64,000 nucleotides of DNA from Siphonodentalium dalli (GCA_032622095.1 CP136064.1:185858209-185922208); one strand, 5' to 3'; counted from the first letter of the stretch, positions 21,404 to 33,776 are shown. Notes: generated from the letters alone by a model not told the origin. Numbers and translations are program-made.

Positions 21404-23275
21404 CCGTAAAATGGGATGATTTCGGACACTTTTCTCTTAAATGAATGAAATGGGTCGATATTTATGCTTGTAATTCAATAGAGGGTGGTAAGAAATAGGT
21501 TCAATTATCCTGCCATGTGCCTTTGATATTTATGTATCCATAGCAACGGCCCAAAACTCGTCCGAAGTCACCCCATGAAATAAAACTCCAAATTATACAG
21601 AGGATCCAGACTAAATGTACCTGGATTATGATCTCTTTTAATCAAAACGTTTCCTTGATAAAGCATATACCATTAGTATAGCTGCCCAGGAGCTATTATA
21701 GCTATCATTATATATATACATATATATAGGCCTACCCTGCAACTGAGATGGACCAACGTGCAATTCTAACAGATCATTCCACAATTTTCGCTGCAGTTAA
21801 AAAACGTTCAACAGCACGTGGAAAACAATCTACGGTCAGCTTGTGAAAAATTAAGTAGGTCATAACACAGAAGGCCTAATGGCGAATACATTGAAATTAA
21901 CAGGAATGCAAATGCAATGATAAGCTAATTCACGGCCCATCAAATGATGCAGGGACAATCATGGTGATTTTCACATGCTTGGGTCAGTTACATGTACATA
22001 TGTGTGAATAAATTTGTGGATATCATGCAGTATATTGATAGGAAATATTCCGACCTACAAACACGTACGATGTGTGTACTCTTCATGCATGTATAGGGCC
22101 TACGTGTATTTCTAATGACATAAGATCCAACGAGGAGAGCCACCACATACCCCATGCACTTCATATTCACACTGTTGACGGGGTGATTTCGGACAACACC
22201 CAAGGGGTCACAAAAACAAATATTGCAACATTGCTATGATGGCTTAAAGAATAATAAAAATTATACTTTCTTTAGAACTAATTACAAGCCTGGGCACATT
22301 TAATTTATTGTGAGATAGAAAACATTGACTATATTAGCAGTCGTGGCGGAAGATGCATACCCTTGTCCCAGAGGTATCTGGAGAAGTCGGCCCCGCGCGA
22401 AGTCGGCCCCATACGAAGACGGCCCCAGAGAAGTCGGCCCCATTAATTAGAAGGGATTAAATCGGCTTAATTTTATTGATATAGTGTTTATTTAGGCTAA
22501 TTATGAGGTCCCCAACTTAATTTGATTGATTTAGTGTCGTGTTTGTGTAGGCTAATTGTGAACATAGATCGTGACGACACCATTGCCTTTCACACTCCAA
22601 GACCAGTTTCTCCATCGCGCCATGTTGACAACCCACATAGCGACGACGACATTGTTTGAATTGTTAACTGTATTTGATATTGTTATATTGTCATTGTATT
22701 ATCAGTTTCATATTTCATAAAATAAATAAAGATTGATTTAAAACAATAGTTCTGTTATAAATGGGGCCGACTTCTCTGGGGCCCGTCTTCGTATGGGGCC
22801 GACTTCGCACGGGGCCGACTTCTCCTGTATTCGTCCCAGTTAGTGTCGGAAATCACCCCAAAGGAAAATCTGAAGGGGCCACAAAAGGGTGTTTCCAATA
22901 TGATATATCCAAAAGGTTGAGTTTTTGTTTTTATCTCATTTTAAACCACATAATTGAACATGCATGTTTATCAGTCATGATTTGGTTTCAATGTGTAATT
23001 CAATGAAATTATCAGGGCATATAAAGTTTTGACGTACATTAAAAAAACAAGAAAAACATTCAACTGCGTTAAAGAGCGTTCCTGATAATATCTTGAACAT
23101 ATTCGAGCTCAAACAACATTTAAAATGAAGCCATTGAAGGTCAGGGTTGATTGATGAGTAAACACAAGTGGATTTATAAAAGCTATGTGTCATAAGAAAA
23201 CTTTAGATGTTTGTACCCTTAAAGATTCATACTGTCCGAAGTCACCTCGCTGTACGAAATCACCCCATTTTACGG
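21404..23275. mobile_element. TA-flanked element with CCGTAAAATGGG ends
   Basis: TA-CCGTAAAATGGGATGATTTC on the left mirrors GAAATCACCCCATTTTACGG-TA on the right. The word GGGGTGATTTCGGACA or its complement recurs near 21417, 21555, 22180, 22845, 23235 and 23262. It is 1.87 kb with no transposase. The TA flanks are compatible with Tc1/mariner-like insertion. The GAAGTCGGCCCC element at 22380-22825 sits inside it. Confidence 0.75.
22380..22825. mobile_element. Element with 66-bp inverted arrays of GAAGTCGGCCCC
   Basis: Each end carries four words in a row (GGAGAAGTCGGCCCC, GCGCGAAGTCGGCCCC, ATACGAAGACGGCCCC, AGAGAAGTCGGCCCC). The two ends are almost exact inverted copies over about 66 bp. The core is AT-rich with two GATTTAGTGT/TAGGCTAATT repeats. 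No exact target duplication is seen. It is nested in the 21404-23275 element, whose own repeated word (CGAAGTCACCCC) is strikingly similar. Confidence 0.85.
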
Positions 23276-25517
23276 TACATAAAAATCATCGATGGAAATA
23301 TCGTAAGGTAGTCATTCACATTTAACCATGGCTTAACCATGGCTTATGAATAAGCCATGATATCCGTATCTGCAACGTCATCACATTCACAATCGTGTGA
23401 ACACACTATCCTGGTAGTGGTATCGATAACTTTTATTATGTTTGCAAAATATATTAAAAGAATTAATCTTCCCGGAGTAACGACCAATCCCTATATTTGC
23501 CTTATACGTTAAGTTTAAATTTGTTTCACCTTATTATGTAATTCATTGGAGCGCCTACTTGTCCCTTGACCTCTTGTGTAACAGTAACAAGCTATTTGAT
23601 TGGCTACGTACGTTCCGTGCTTTCTATAAACTTTTACTTCCGGTTTGTCTCACTGCATTCATTTGAAATAAATTCGGCGAGTCGTCAACATCTTTTTCCC
23701 CTGCCCACCCGAAATTTCCCTTAATTTTTGGAATAGTCCAATTTCTAATTTTTCTACCATATACTAATGGTATAGGGCGTGTTTAGCCAAAAATTTAATA
23801 GATCAGTTGAATGGTATACATGTACATGTCATACTTTTCGAATTTTCTTCTATTGTATTCTCATATTTTGAATCTTGATACTATCTTGACTCTTGATAAT
23901 TCAATTAACTATAAAACATCAATATAATTGAGAATTTGTAAAATGTTATCATAATCATATGTATATAATTATATTGGGGAGCTAGTAGTTACGCTCCCCA
24001 ATATTTACAGGCAAATAAATATATATAAAATCTATTAATTCCACATGTATTAAGAGTTCTCCATTGGGAAGATTCACGATTTTGTTGGACGCGATTCCTC
24101 CACTGGCACTTACGATTGAACTCGTGGTTGTCTGAACGTTCACTAAATCACTAGTATTTGTACTGGTAATGCAATCTGTAGAAGTTGAGTGTAGTCCAAA
24201 TACAATAGTCACACTTGCACGCATGAGCTGGACACTGACTGCTGACGTAGCCTCAATAAATTAGGCCTACAACTTAGTACAAGAAGATTTGGACTCGGGT
24301 GTCGTGAAGTAATTGACGAAATTTAGGCCATTACCAAACCGTTAAAAGACAATCTGTTGTGCAAATGAAACTATAAAAACAACTGAAGTAACACAATTAT
24401 TGCATATATAAATGGCAGGTCCCTGTGGGTATATATATACGTTTGTTCAATCAGAATCAATCTAAAAAAGACACGTATTATTATTGTATTCCGTCAACCC
24501 ATTTCGCTCAGAATCGACTACTTCCGGTACGTACCGGTACGAAGAAATGTCACATTACTTGCTATTCTTACAGCGCCATGTTAAAGGTACTCAATCGTTA
24601 TCAGAATCGATTAATTACAACAAAATAACCACTGTCAACTATGGTATAAAATTTCCCAAAACGTGTTATTTATTAAAATTTGTGTTCCAACGAAATATGA
24701 CCGTATTATCACTTGAGTATCACGAAATCTGTCCACATTACCCACTTGATTTTAGAGTTACCCATCTTCATCCGCAATTTTGTCCGTCACCGTCCACAAT
24801 TAAGTGCACATCTCCGGGGGGGGGGGGGGGGTGTAGTACAAAATTACCAGGAAGGTATACATTTTTTGTTTTGCATTTGACATTTTCGGGTACCCACCAC
24901 CCCCAATCCTGCACGTGAAATTGGACCCGCCCATATTGTTCCAGGAATCAAAGTTGAGTCGGATCGGTCGAGCAGTTTTCGAGTCTATCACACATAGCCT
25001 GCACACACATATATAACCCTCTGGACAAAGGTCATTTTGGATCGGGGTGGGATGCGCGGAAAGAGTGTCTTGGAGCCACAACAACATTTGTTTGACCTAA
25101 ATATATGTTTTTTTAAATAAGGAATGGAAGTCACCTTCGTTGGCATATTCTCATCACGCACTTACCTGGAATGCACATATCATGTGGCGTATGAGGTAGA
25201 CATGCAATAGGCCTACATATCAGTCATTATTATATGTCAGCTCTTGCGATTAGCCAATCACTGCAATCAGCGCCGATAAATAGTGACGGTATATGAACCC
25301 ATATTATGTCAGTGACCCCATATGGAATCAACATTAGCTAGGTGCTTATCCACCATCTTGTTTTCAGAAACTCTGTCGCCTCGGGAATATTTTTTGGTGT
25401 ATTTTGGCGCCAAGAAAGGGGATATCTGTCGGAAATCATTTTCTGTGAATTTAAAGACATATAGTACCAAAACTTGCATGCGATTTATTCGAGGAATTCT
25501 AAAGACTCATAAATTAA
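23276..25517. other. Intergenic, no supported gene; scattered repeat fragments
   Basis: A hairpin (ATATTGGGGAGC...GCTCCCCAATAT) is at 23971-24004, and an unassigned 80-codon Ser/Thr-rich minus ORF at 23982-24224 has no recognised domain. A poly-G run lies at 24814-24831, beside a GGAAGGTATACATTTTT / GGGTACCCACCACCCCC repeat whose relatives are at 60530-60570. A segment with TTAAAGGTACTCAATC at 24581-24644 is shared with 62998-63129. Confidence 0.5.
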
Positions 25518-26011
25518 AGGTACGGTTGGCCTTGGCGGTGGGTATCCTGTGAAAATATTTCCACCCGTCAAAAACCGCTACAAACAGAAAGAACAACAAA
25601 ATGTAGACAGACTTTGTCCGTATACAAATAAGAAATATCGCATAAACAGTATGTTATTGTCATATTTTTGACCATTGTTATGTAAACAAAAGCATAAAAA
25701 GTTACTTTTCTGGTGTTTGTTTATATTATGATGGTAAACATAAAGAGCGTTCTTTGTGGGTGAATTCCTGATATGGAACGAATAAAGAGCGTTTATGCCA
25801 TTTGTGTGTGATTAGCCAGCAGCATTGTGTTGTCTTCTGTAACACAATCAGGCTCTTGCTTAGGTAAAATATAGTAAATCTTTATGATAACATGCTGTTT
25901 ACGCGATGGTCATGGTATATATGAACGAAACTGTATGCGTTTTAATGTTTTTCTGTTTACGGTGATTGGAACAAATATGAATATTTTCGACAACTAAGGC
26001 CTCACGTGCCT
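25518..26011. mobile_element. TTAA-flanked element, AGGTACGGTTGGCC family, copy 1
   Basis: TTAA occurs at 25514-25517 and 26012-26015. The ends are AGGTACGGTTGGCC and the inverted GGCCTCACGTGCCT (imperfect). The copy at 44358-44873 is very similar throughout and is also bounded by TTAA. It contains two AAAGAGCGTT words and no ORF of note. Confidence 0.88.
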
Positions 26012-26056
26012 TTAACTATCAACAAGTTGTCCTACTTCTGGTAATTGGCCATTGAT

Positions 26057-27084
26057 TCAAAGCGTTGATGTCTTGTCTTCATTCTGAACTCCTCGACCTG
26101 TGACCTTTGTGGGCCAAGGGACCTGTGACCTTTGTGGGCCTCTGCTCCACATCTCAATAGAATTTAACATCAACTGATCCATGTGTAGGTCTATCATCTC
26201 CACTATTACTGACATTGAGCAGTCCAATATGAGTTGAGTTAGTAGACCAGAATCTGCCAGTATGTTAGTAAGAGTACAGTCATGAGGGAGAATAGATTGC
26301 AGTTTTATGATTGCCTTCTCTCTTGCATCAATCATTCGGTCATGCCCGCAGGCCGTTAGAAAGGGCTCCCTTGTTTCTTCTCCATCTTCACACAGTTGAC
26401 ACACCGAACTCTCCTTTTGTCGACTGTAAACAGATCTATTTCTCTGGAGTGTATAGGTACCAGTCAGGAGTCTTGCTTTTATTGCTGCCAAATTAACATC
26501 ATGAACATTGGAGTGTAAACTGACCCATAAGTGATGAGGAGAACCAATCTGTACTGTATCTGGGTTCAATTACTTCAGTGAAGATTTCAACTTCATATCC
26601 TCCTTGATCCTCCCTTCCCAAAGCTCATGAACCTTCTTGTCTACCAATTCCTTCCAGGACTTCTTATCAAGTGGGCTTTCCATTACTTCAAAAACTGATG
26701 GCAACTCGTACATCCACAAAACATTTCTTACAGTCACAAACCAGCTAGTAGAGTCTTCATAGCAAGCTGTCTATCGGCAATGGAGATTTCAACAGAACCC
26801 TTGTTATGGATAATACTAGAGAATAGGGACAACATCTTCTTGTGGATAACAGCCTCAATCGGTAGACAGCCAAGCAAAGCATAAACAGCAGCATTAGGAG
26901 TCCTGGGTGGTAAATACTGCAACTGTTTCAGCAATTTTCTGTGATAAATTTCTAGCAAATTCAAATCAGTCATACTGTATGTGACACATTCGATCCCGTA
27001 TAGCATTCTTGGAAGCACATAAACATTCCATAGATTAATTGATACATTTGGAGCCAGACCATTTCTTCCATGTTCAACGCCCAT
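26057..27084 (-). pseudogene. Non-LTR retrotransposon fragment (RT thumb and C-terminal Cys-His region)
   Basis: Read from 27084 downwards, the upper ORF contains LWNVYVLPRMLYGIE and YHRKLLKQLQYLPPRTPNAA, typical of the region just after the reverse transcriptase active site in non-LTR elements. The frame then shifts near 26740, continues through SWKELVDKKVHELWEGRIKE, meets a stop near 26570, and resumes as a segment with KARLLTGTYTLQ and CQLCEDGEETREPFLTACGH, the C-terminal Cys-His motif of such elements. The RT palm with the catalytic aspartates, and the endonuclease, are absent, so it is a dead 5'-truncated copy. The clade (CR1/L2-like or other) is not determined. A tandem GACCTGTGACCTTTGTGGGC pair sits at its 3' end (26093-26140). 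Confidence 0.88.
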
Positions 27085-27119
27085 GGCGCGTCACTGTGAC
27101 GTTACATGCGTTCTACATA

Positions 27120-27790
27120 CATTGAATTATTTGAATATGCCAAAATTTATCTCATTTCGTTGATTTTCATTGATCCAAAATCAACAATCGTCATGGTTGC
27201 TAGAGTGAGAATTTGTCTAGCAACCGTTGCTATGGCAGTTGACCCTATATTATCTTGAGTAAATGTACCTGTGACTCACCACATCTAGCTGGGAGTTCTA
27301 TATTGATTGAATATGCCCAAATGTATATCATTTCATTGAAATAATAATGATCCAATACCAACAATTACCATAGTTGCTAAGGGGAGAATATGTCTAGCAA
27401 CCGTTGCTATGGCAGTTGACCATATATGACCTTGGATATATGTTGCTAAGATTCATAAAATTCAAACAAAAGCTTAATATAGATTGAAAATTCCAAATTT
27501 ATCTCATTCTAATGGAACAAATACTCCAATATCGACAGAAACTTTGGTTGCTGAGGTGAGAATCTGTCTAGCAACCGTTGCTATGGCAACTGACCCTATA
27601 TAGTCTTGGATAAATGTACCTGTGGTTCAAGAAATGAAAAAGGAAGCTTTTGTACATTGAAAATACCGAAGTTTTCTCGTTTTATTTGATCAAATTATCC
27701 AATATCGACAAACAACATTGGTTGCTAAGGGGAGAATGTGTGTCTAGCAACGGTTGCTATGGTAAACACACTAAGCTACCAATCAACGAT
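27120..27790. repeat. Tandem repeat of about 176 bp, four copies
   Basis: The landmark GTCTAGCAACCGTTGCTATG lies at about 27215, 27393, 27566 and 27742, a period of 174-178 bp. Each unit starts with a CCAAATTTATCTCATT-like stretch and includes GTTGCTA.GGTGAGAAT. The units differ by perhaps 15-20 percent. The core TAGCAACCGTTGCTA is a perfect palindrome. Confidence 0.88.
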
Positions 27791-30419
27791 TGCTATCATG
27801 TGATTTTATTATGTACATAGGTATATCTGTTAAATTAAATACGTCTTAACTTGTCCCCCTGATTGGTACCGGTAATGTATCCTGGCTGATGTACTAATAT
27901 ATACGTTAATGGCCATAGACGACACATTTAACTTACCAAATTAGAATAAATTACTGCGATGATAAATAAAGGGATATGCTGGATTTTGTCGACTGACATA
28001 ATAAATACGTTGATTGACAGCCGTCTTGTTCCAATAGACATTTCGATTACACCCTTTTACGACCGGGTAGCATCATATCGCACGTTCCTAATTTGATTTT
28101 CACGTGCCACAAATGTACATTTTTATATTTCCGCAGCCAATATTGCTACTTGTGCTAACAAATATTTATTAAAATGGTCAAATGTCACAGTAAATATATG
28201 AGCTGCATTAGATCATCCTACAAATAGTCCTTGAATGTCGAAATGTTTGACAGTTCCGCTTGTTTGTTATCTTAACTTGCACTTTAACTATCACAAGTAA
28301 CCATGAAAAAACCCCACACTCTTTTGTTAATGGTAGTCTTTTATATTTTAAAACTATAGATTAACTATATAGTTTACAATGTGCTAGAATTTATCCAAAA
28401 TACGACAAATTGTATCTTGTTTTAGTGGATATAAGTCACATGATAGCATGTTCCAGAAAATAACACAATATAACACAGTATAAACAGTAAACACCTTATA
28501 CACAATCATACACCTCTACCAGCCTGAGAACAAAAATTAGAATATCGGAATTGTCCGGTATAAGAGAAGAATCGAACGCATTCTGAGAGGTGCCACCCAG
28601 CACCGAACATGAAACAGTAAATTCTATGAATTCGGTAGGCGATATTGCCGATTTGCTTAGATTAATCGACTGGCGGATTTCAGCGTCGACTTGTTTGATA
28701 ATCGAGTCGACGCCGATTAGTCAAATAATTGTTTCAACACTAGTCAGAAACCATATATGCCTTGTGTAACAACAGTGAACTACTTGAAAAAGATCGATTG
28801 AACTTGAGAAGGATTGGTCAAGTTGACACGTTAAATACCAAATCCGAGTCGAATCGGTCGAGCAGTGTTCGAGTCTATAACACACATAGATACATGCATT
28901 CATACAGATATTCCAAAATGTATAATAGATAGCTACAAGAATTCTATGATAAATAGTTCACGGGCGACCTGATGCATGCATCTTAGTTTTCTTGTGTGAA
29001 CTTAATGCTGTAAACATAGTACAGTGAAAACACAAATTGGCTGCTGTACAAAGTGCAAGTCTTGACAGACAACATCATGAATGTATGGCGTTACTCTATT
29101 GGTTTGTTTTGTCTTGTTCGACCAATCGAATGGCTGCTCATGGAATTGTCGGCCTTCACCCCGAGTAAAGTACACATTTCGAGCAAGCCTGCGTTCAATA
29201 CCACTACGGGCCGAGGAGTGGATTTCCCATTTACGAGTGAATTTGAATCAAAGCCAGGCTATAACTACGGTTGTGCATATGCAACGTGCTGCTCTTTGTT
29301 TTCTCACTGCGTAGCAATTATAACCACGGTTGTTGGATATTTTTTTTATAATAATCCGCCGATAAATAGGCCAACATACAGGCTGCCATTGGATTTTAAT
29401 CTTTGCATGACTAAATCCTTTGGCCACATCCCTCATCCGATCATCACCAAACTTCACATGGATCTTCGAATCGGGGTGACCTCTAGATGGGAGCCAACTA
29501 ATACTATCTTATTATGAAAGTGATAATATACGTGTATTAATCGATGTACTTGGATAACAATTTCCAACAACTGATTATAACGCAGTGCGAGACGAGTTGG
29601 TGATATGAGCTCTGTGGACAGTTGGGAAGAAATTAGAGTGTTTTCACAAACTTGAAGGAATTAACCGCCCGATGTCCCAAGTACGTGAGTCATTCAGTTT
29701 TTAACCCCCCACCCCGCCAGTATAAGATATTATGGTAATTTTTGAGTAGTCGGTATGGATTGTAACCAATCAAAATACACTATCGTATACATGTATACAA
29801 CCGTTATGACTTATGAGGTGCAAAACCCAATGGAAGTCGCAACTTATATTTATTACTGCACGTAACCGAATGCCATTAGCAATGAGTGAAAGTTGTATAC
29901 AAAACTTGTGACTTGGAGGAACCGTGCATGCCCTCATTATAACGAACGGACAGTAGATATATGCCAATTGCCCTTGCAGTAGCTTAGCATTATCATTATC
30001 CTTCAATTAATTTATTTCTCATTCCTGTTTATCAGTGAAAAGTCATTTATGGATGATGAAGATCATCCAAACATTGCCCTTCTATCAGGAACCAGGCTAG
30101 AGGGCGACTTGTGAGATATCTTCTCCATAAAATGGGAAAGGTATGGATATACTGACATATATACAATATCCACTCTACTGTCGACTGCTCACTCGTCCTC
30201 TTTGGTTCCAGGTCACCAACGAGAGGCACACCTGTCGTTAAACGAGAATTCTGACATTTGAACATGACCAATGTCCTGCATACGTGGACATCTTGTAATG
30301 AACCCAGTGATATTGTGAAAGGCAACGCTTTCCATTCTTGGCGTTCATTCAAGCTTGTCGCCACTTACCATATCATTAGGTATGTTATTCACATAAACGA
30401 GTGAATAAATGAGTTCATT
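27791..30419. other. Intergenic, no supported gene
   Basis: The 154-codon plus ORF at 29053-29517 is not supported: its C-terminal part lies in a dispersed repeat (CTTTGCATGACTAAATCCTT) also present at 41540 and 42535. A fragment with GATTAATCGACTGG and GATTAGTCAAATAATTG ending CAACACTAG at 28650-28740 looks like a decayed hAT end. GTCGAATCGGTCGAGCAGTG at 28848 is shared with 24958. Confidence 0.5.
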
Positions 30420-31150
30420 TTGTGAAATCATAATTGAAATTGTGATATCACTAATTCATATCTGAAATAAATAGATAGAAAATGGCATAGCTGGACTACT
30501 TTTCCTTCAACATTTTGTGATATTATTAAATCATTTTATGACATCATAAAATTGAATTATTGATATCGCTAAATGCTTACTTATTTTGTGATATGACATA
30601 TTCGGTTTTTGTGATATCACAAAATGAATTTATGTTATCACTAGTTCCATTTTGTGATATCTTAAAATCATTTGTGATATAACTACATGTAATTCCCCAT
30701 AATTTAATGATATCACAAAATCGAATTATTGACATCACTAAATGCTTACTATTTTGTGACATCAATAATTCGATTTGATGGGTGGGATCCTTCATGAGCC
30801 AGTGGATGTGCTATCCTAGCGGAAACGAAATAGGAAGGAAGTGCATGAGTGGGAGACTGGGAGTGACACTGTGGTTTAGCAGCGAAATTTGATAATTACT
30901 GGTCCGATCAGGTCCCATATCATTTTGATCAAGAAGTGGATCTGCCACGTTCATCCGAATTATTGATATCACAAAATTAATATATCATATCACAAATTCG
31001 AATAAGTGATATCACACAATGAATATATTGTATAATAAAATCGAATATCACTAAATGCTTGCAATTTTATGATATACATGTATCATATATTCGATTTTTG
31101 TTATATCATATATATTCATTTTGTGATATCACAAAATGAATTATTGATAT
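30420..31150. repeat. Arrays of TTTTGTGATATCACAAAAT words
   Basis: The self-complementary word TTTGTGATATCACAAA and variants (GTGACATCA, GTGAAATCAT) recur about 20 times in two blocks, 30420-30780 and 30955-31150, separated by a 175-bp unrelated core. This is the same two-block layout as the hAT-like and GGACATTT elements, but I find no clean ends or target duplication. Confidence 0.8.
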
Positions 31151-31157
31151 ATAGAGG

Positions 31158-31293
31158 ATCTCCAACGAGTTATGTATGGAATATAAGATTTTATGAAACG
31201 AGTTTCATAAATTTTATTCACGAGCCGTAGACGAGTTGTGAATCAAATTTATCAAACGAGTTTCATAAAATCTTATATCCCAACATAACGAGT
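31158..31293. mobile_element. Palindromic MITE with AACGAGTTATGT ends
   Basis: AACGAGTTATGTATGGAATA at 31158 is mirrored by ATCCCAACATAACGAGTT at 31293, with an internal GAAACGAGTTTCATAAA / ATCAAACGAGTTTCATAAAA pair. The arms are about 50 bp with a short ACGAG-word loop. The word ACGAGTT occurs six times. Confidence 0.75.
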
Positions 31294-31750
31294 TGAAGGT
31301 ATTATATATCACATGAAATAAAGAGTTTTATGCCTTTTTAACACAAATCAAAATCCTTAAAAGAAGCTGAAAAATGCATACATTTACGGCTTTGGTTGTA
31401 ACCATGGTAACGATTCACAACCGTATACGACAGTATTGCGTGATCTAACTGGCGACAAAAAATATAGTCTCCCAATTTGCCTCTTTGTTTTTGAGTCTAT
31501 TTTCATTTGTTCACCGAAGTTTGACAAGAATTTAACTTTAAAGTGATAGTACTGTTATTTCTATATGAAATTATTCTCGCCCAGAATAATCGGATTGCCA
31601 TGGTGGCGCGCGCACCAGCAAACCCAGGCCTTCATCGTAAATCGGTGTTTAGATATTGCAAGCATTGGTCGAAGGGTCAAGGGTCAGAAAGACCAGAATG
31701 CATCATCGATCTAAAAATAATGCTGACGGACACGCATTAATAATATAAAA

Positions 31751-31939
31751 ATGGCGGAACGTTTAAAAAATAGATTTGGAAGCGATCCGGGGGCTGTTAA
31801 TTGTTCATGCGGGAATCTATGCGCGTGGAGGAAGTCGGCCACGTCTCGTTCGTTGCGGACATCGTGTCCCTGTTTGGATGCGGGGACATTTTGCAGCAGA
31901 GGCTGCAAATGTGGAACAAGCAAAATGAGCTGTCACTGA
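31751..31939 (+). CDS. Candidate Cys-rich small protein or exon, function unknown
   Basis: The ATG is followed by GCGGAACG and preceded by TATAAAA. The 62-residue product has ten cysteines after residue 17, with CSCGNLC, SCPCLDAGTFC and GCKCGTSKMSC. The CxC...C...CxC spacing resembles zinc-binding Cys-rich tails seen in some eukaryotic regulators and transposon proteins, but I cannot name a family. The TGA at 31937-31939 is followed by 34 further in-frame codons before TAG, so sequence degeneration, splicing or readthrough are open. It could be a transposon relic. Confidence 0.4.
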   Translation: MAERLKNRFGSDPGAVNCSCGNLCAWRKSATSRSLRTSCPCLDAGTFCSRGCKCGTSKMSCH

Positions 31940-31961
31940 GTGTCAGAACCAGCCCAGGAAA

Positions 31962-32085
31962 ATGAAGATTGGCAAGAACTTGAAGAAGAAAGGGTCGATT
32001 TTGTCGGCAGAACTTGGGTTATCAAGTAGCGAAGACGATGCCGATGGTGAAAATGTCGACGATGTCGTCGTGAAAAAAAAAAGAG
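31962..32085 (+). CDS. Candidate first coding exon, function unknown
   Basis: An ATG-started segment of 41 codons plus one base ends at AAAAGAG|GTAAAA, a good splice donor. The peptide starts MKIGKNLKKKGSILSAELGL and continues with an acidic SSSEDDADGEN patch and a KKKR end. The composition is gene-like and codon use is unlike the AT-rich surroundings. It overlaps, in another frame, the reading that follows the stop of the Cys-rich ORF at 31751, so both cannot be translated as shown. No downstream exon is identified. Confidence 0.35.
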
Positions 32086-32328
32086 GTAAAAAATTGTATC
32101 ACTCTTCGCTATAAAATTGAAATTGATATCCACACAAATTCCAACAGGCAATATTAAAAAAAAAAATTTAGGCCTTACTATACTCTTGTCGTCTTGAAGT
32201 TGAAGGTCTCGTTATTCACCATTCAAATAGTACTAGCAGTATATGTAGCATGTGCATTGTTGCTGTTAGTACTAGTAGGCCTACCAAAAAAATTAATAAT
32301 ACTGTAATATTTTTCATGACCATGATTG

Positions 32329-33546
32329 GGCCTAAACAAAAAAGACGTTTGTTTCCGCTAACCCGACCGACCCTATTTTAAACCCCCGACCCTAAACTTT
32401 TTATTGCCATTGCAAAAACAAACAAAAATTGGACCAAAAAAAACATTTTTTTTTTTTTTTTTTTTAAATTTCAAAAATATTTTTAAGTTTAACAGTTGGA
32501 ATCATGTATGTTTGGCTTTATCTAGCTTTCATCTGTGAAAACTTCAAATAGTTTCAGTTCAGGTTTGTTATGATTCAGCCTTCAGACTTCAGTATTTCAA
32601 TCAAATACAGTACAGGACCATTAACAATTTGATCGAATCAACCTGGTTATCAGGTGGGATCTCATAATACCAAATGAAAAATTAACATAGAGATTGTACA
32701 TGTACTATAAATAGTAAATACTAACTAAATAGACATTGTTTCTGTACTACATGTAGTATATTATGTATGTGTCTCACTTGAATTTGATAAAATAGCCTAT
32801 TATATGAATTAGAGTGATAATGGTAAGTCTCATTTCAAGCAGGATAAGCATAATCCATTGAACCAAAAGATATCTGACAATAAGTTATAAGCATTTCCAA
32901 TCCATACATATATAAAAATTTCCAAAGTTATGCTTGAGAAACTTGATCAAATTGACCTCTCAGTAAAATTCAAAATACTGACTCAAAGTGCCCTAGATTA
33001 GCTCTAAATGCAATGGATTTTCAAAAAATTTCCAGCATCAGCAGGGGGTCACCCCTCCCAAGCCTTCCTCCGCTCAGGCCTTCAGGTTATGTCTTTGGCA
33101 TATCATTGCCCAAAAACAGGTGTCCCCAAAAAATACCTAGATCCTTCACCGAATTCGGAGGAGAAGGTGGGGTTGTGAAGCCATCATTAAGATATCGGCA
33201 CAAGACGGTCACTCCAATATGTGACAGTGCAGTGGTGCTGGACTGACTCCAGTTGTCGCCAGACCATATGGGAAATATTAGGATTATCAAAGACTATATT
33301 AGTATATAGACTAGTATATATGTAAATATTGAAGCATATGTAAGATTGAATTGGAGTTTTTAGTTCCTCTGTCATTTGGGTTAACCTGATTGGGGCTAAG
33401 AAGTGCATAGTTTGGGTTATTGACAAGTATTATACAGTTATTTTTAAAGATACTGTAAAAAAAAAAAAAAAGTTAAGCCTACCTACCTACCTACCCTAAT
33501 TTTTTTCAGCTCGTTAGCGGAAACAAATGTATAATTTGTTTAGGCC
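32329..33546. mobile_element. 1.2-kb element with GGCCTAAACAAA inverted ends
   Basis: GGCCTAAACAAA, then GTTTGTTTCCGCTAAC, on the left mirrors GTTAGCGGAAACAAATG and TTTGTTTAGGCC on the right. It includes homopolymer A and T runs (32437-32464, 33457-33471) and a CTACCTACCTACC microsatellite. There is no transposase and the target duplication is unclear. Confidence 0.7.
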
Positions 33547-33776
33547 TTGTGGAAAATTTTCCCAGATTGAATAAATTACAGGCCCAAATAATAGTACTAG
33601 TAGGGGTGGATTTTTTTTTCCCACATTGAGTTTCCAAAAGTTATTCTCAGATGGGCTAGTTACTATCAACGGAAAATCAAATATATAAGTTCTCTAATTG
33701 ATTTAATAACAGTATTTTATCTGCACAATACATGTAAGTCCATAATTTTGAGGCGAAGTTGATCGGAAGTGGGCAA

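Noticed and set aside
23982-24224. 80-codon Ser/Thr-rich minus ORF as an exon
   Set aside because: Composition is plausible but there is no start context, donor or family match that I can defend.
24484-24918. 144-codon ORF
   Set aside because: It crosses a shared repeat segment and a poly-G run; no protein-like features.
29053-29517. 154-codon plus-strand ORF
   Set aside because: Its C-terminal part is a dispersed repeat also found near 41540 and 42535, and there are no domains or splice context.
31937-31939. TGA as a selenocysteine codon in the Cys-rich ORF
   Set aside because: No SECIS-like structure was identified and no selenoprotein family matches; decay or splicing is simpler.
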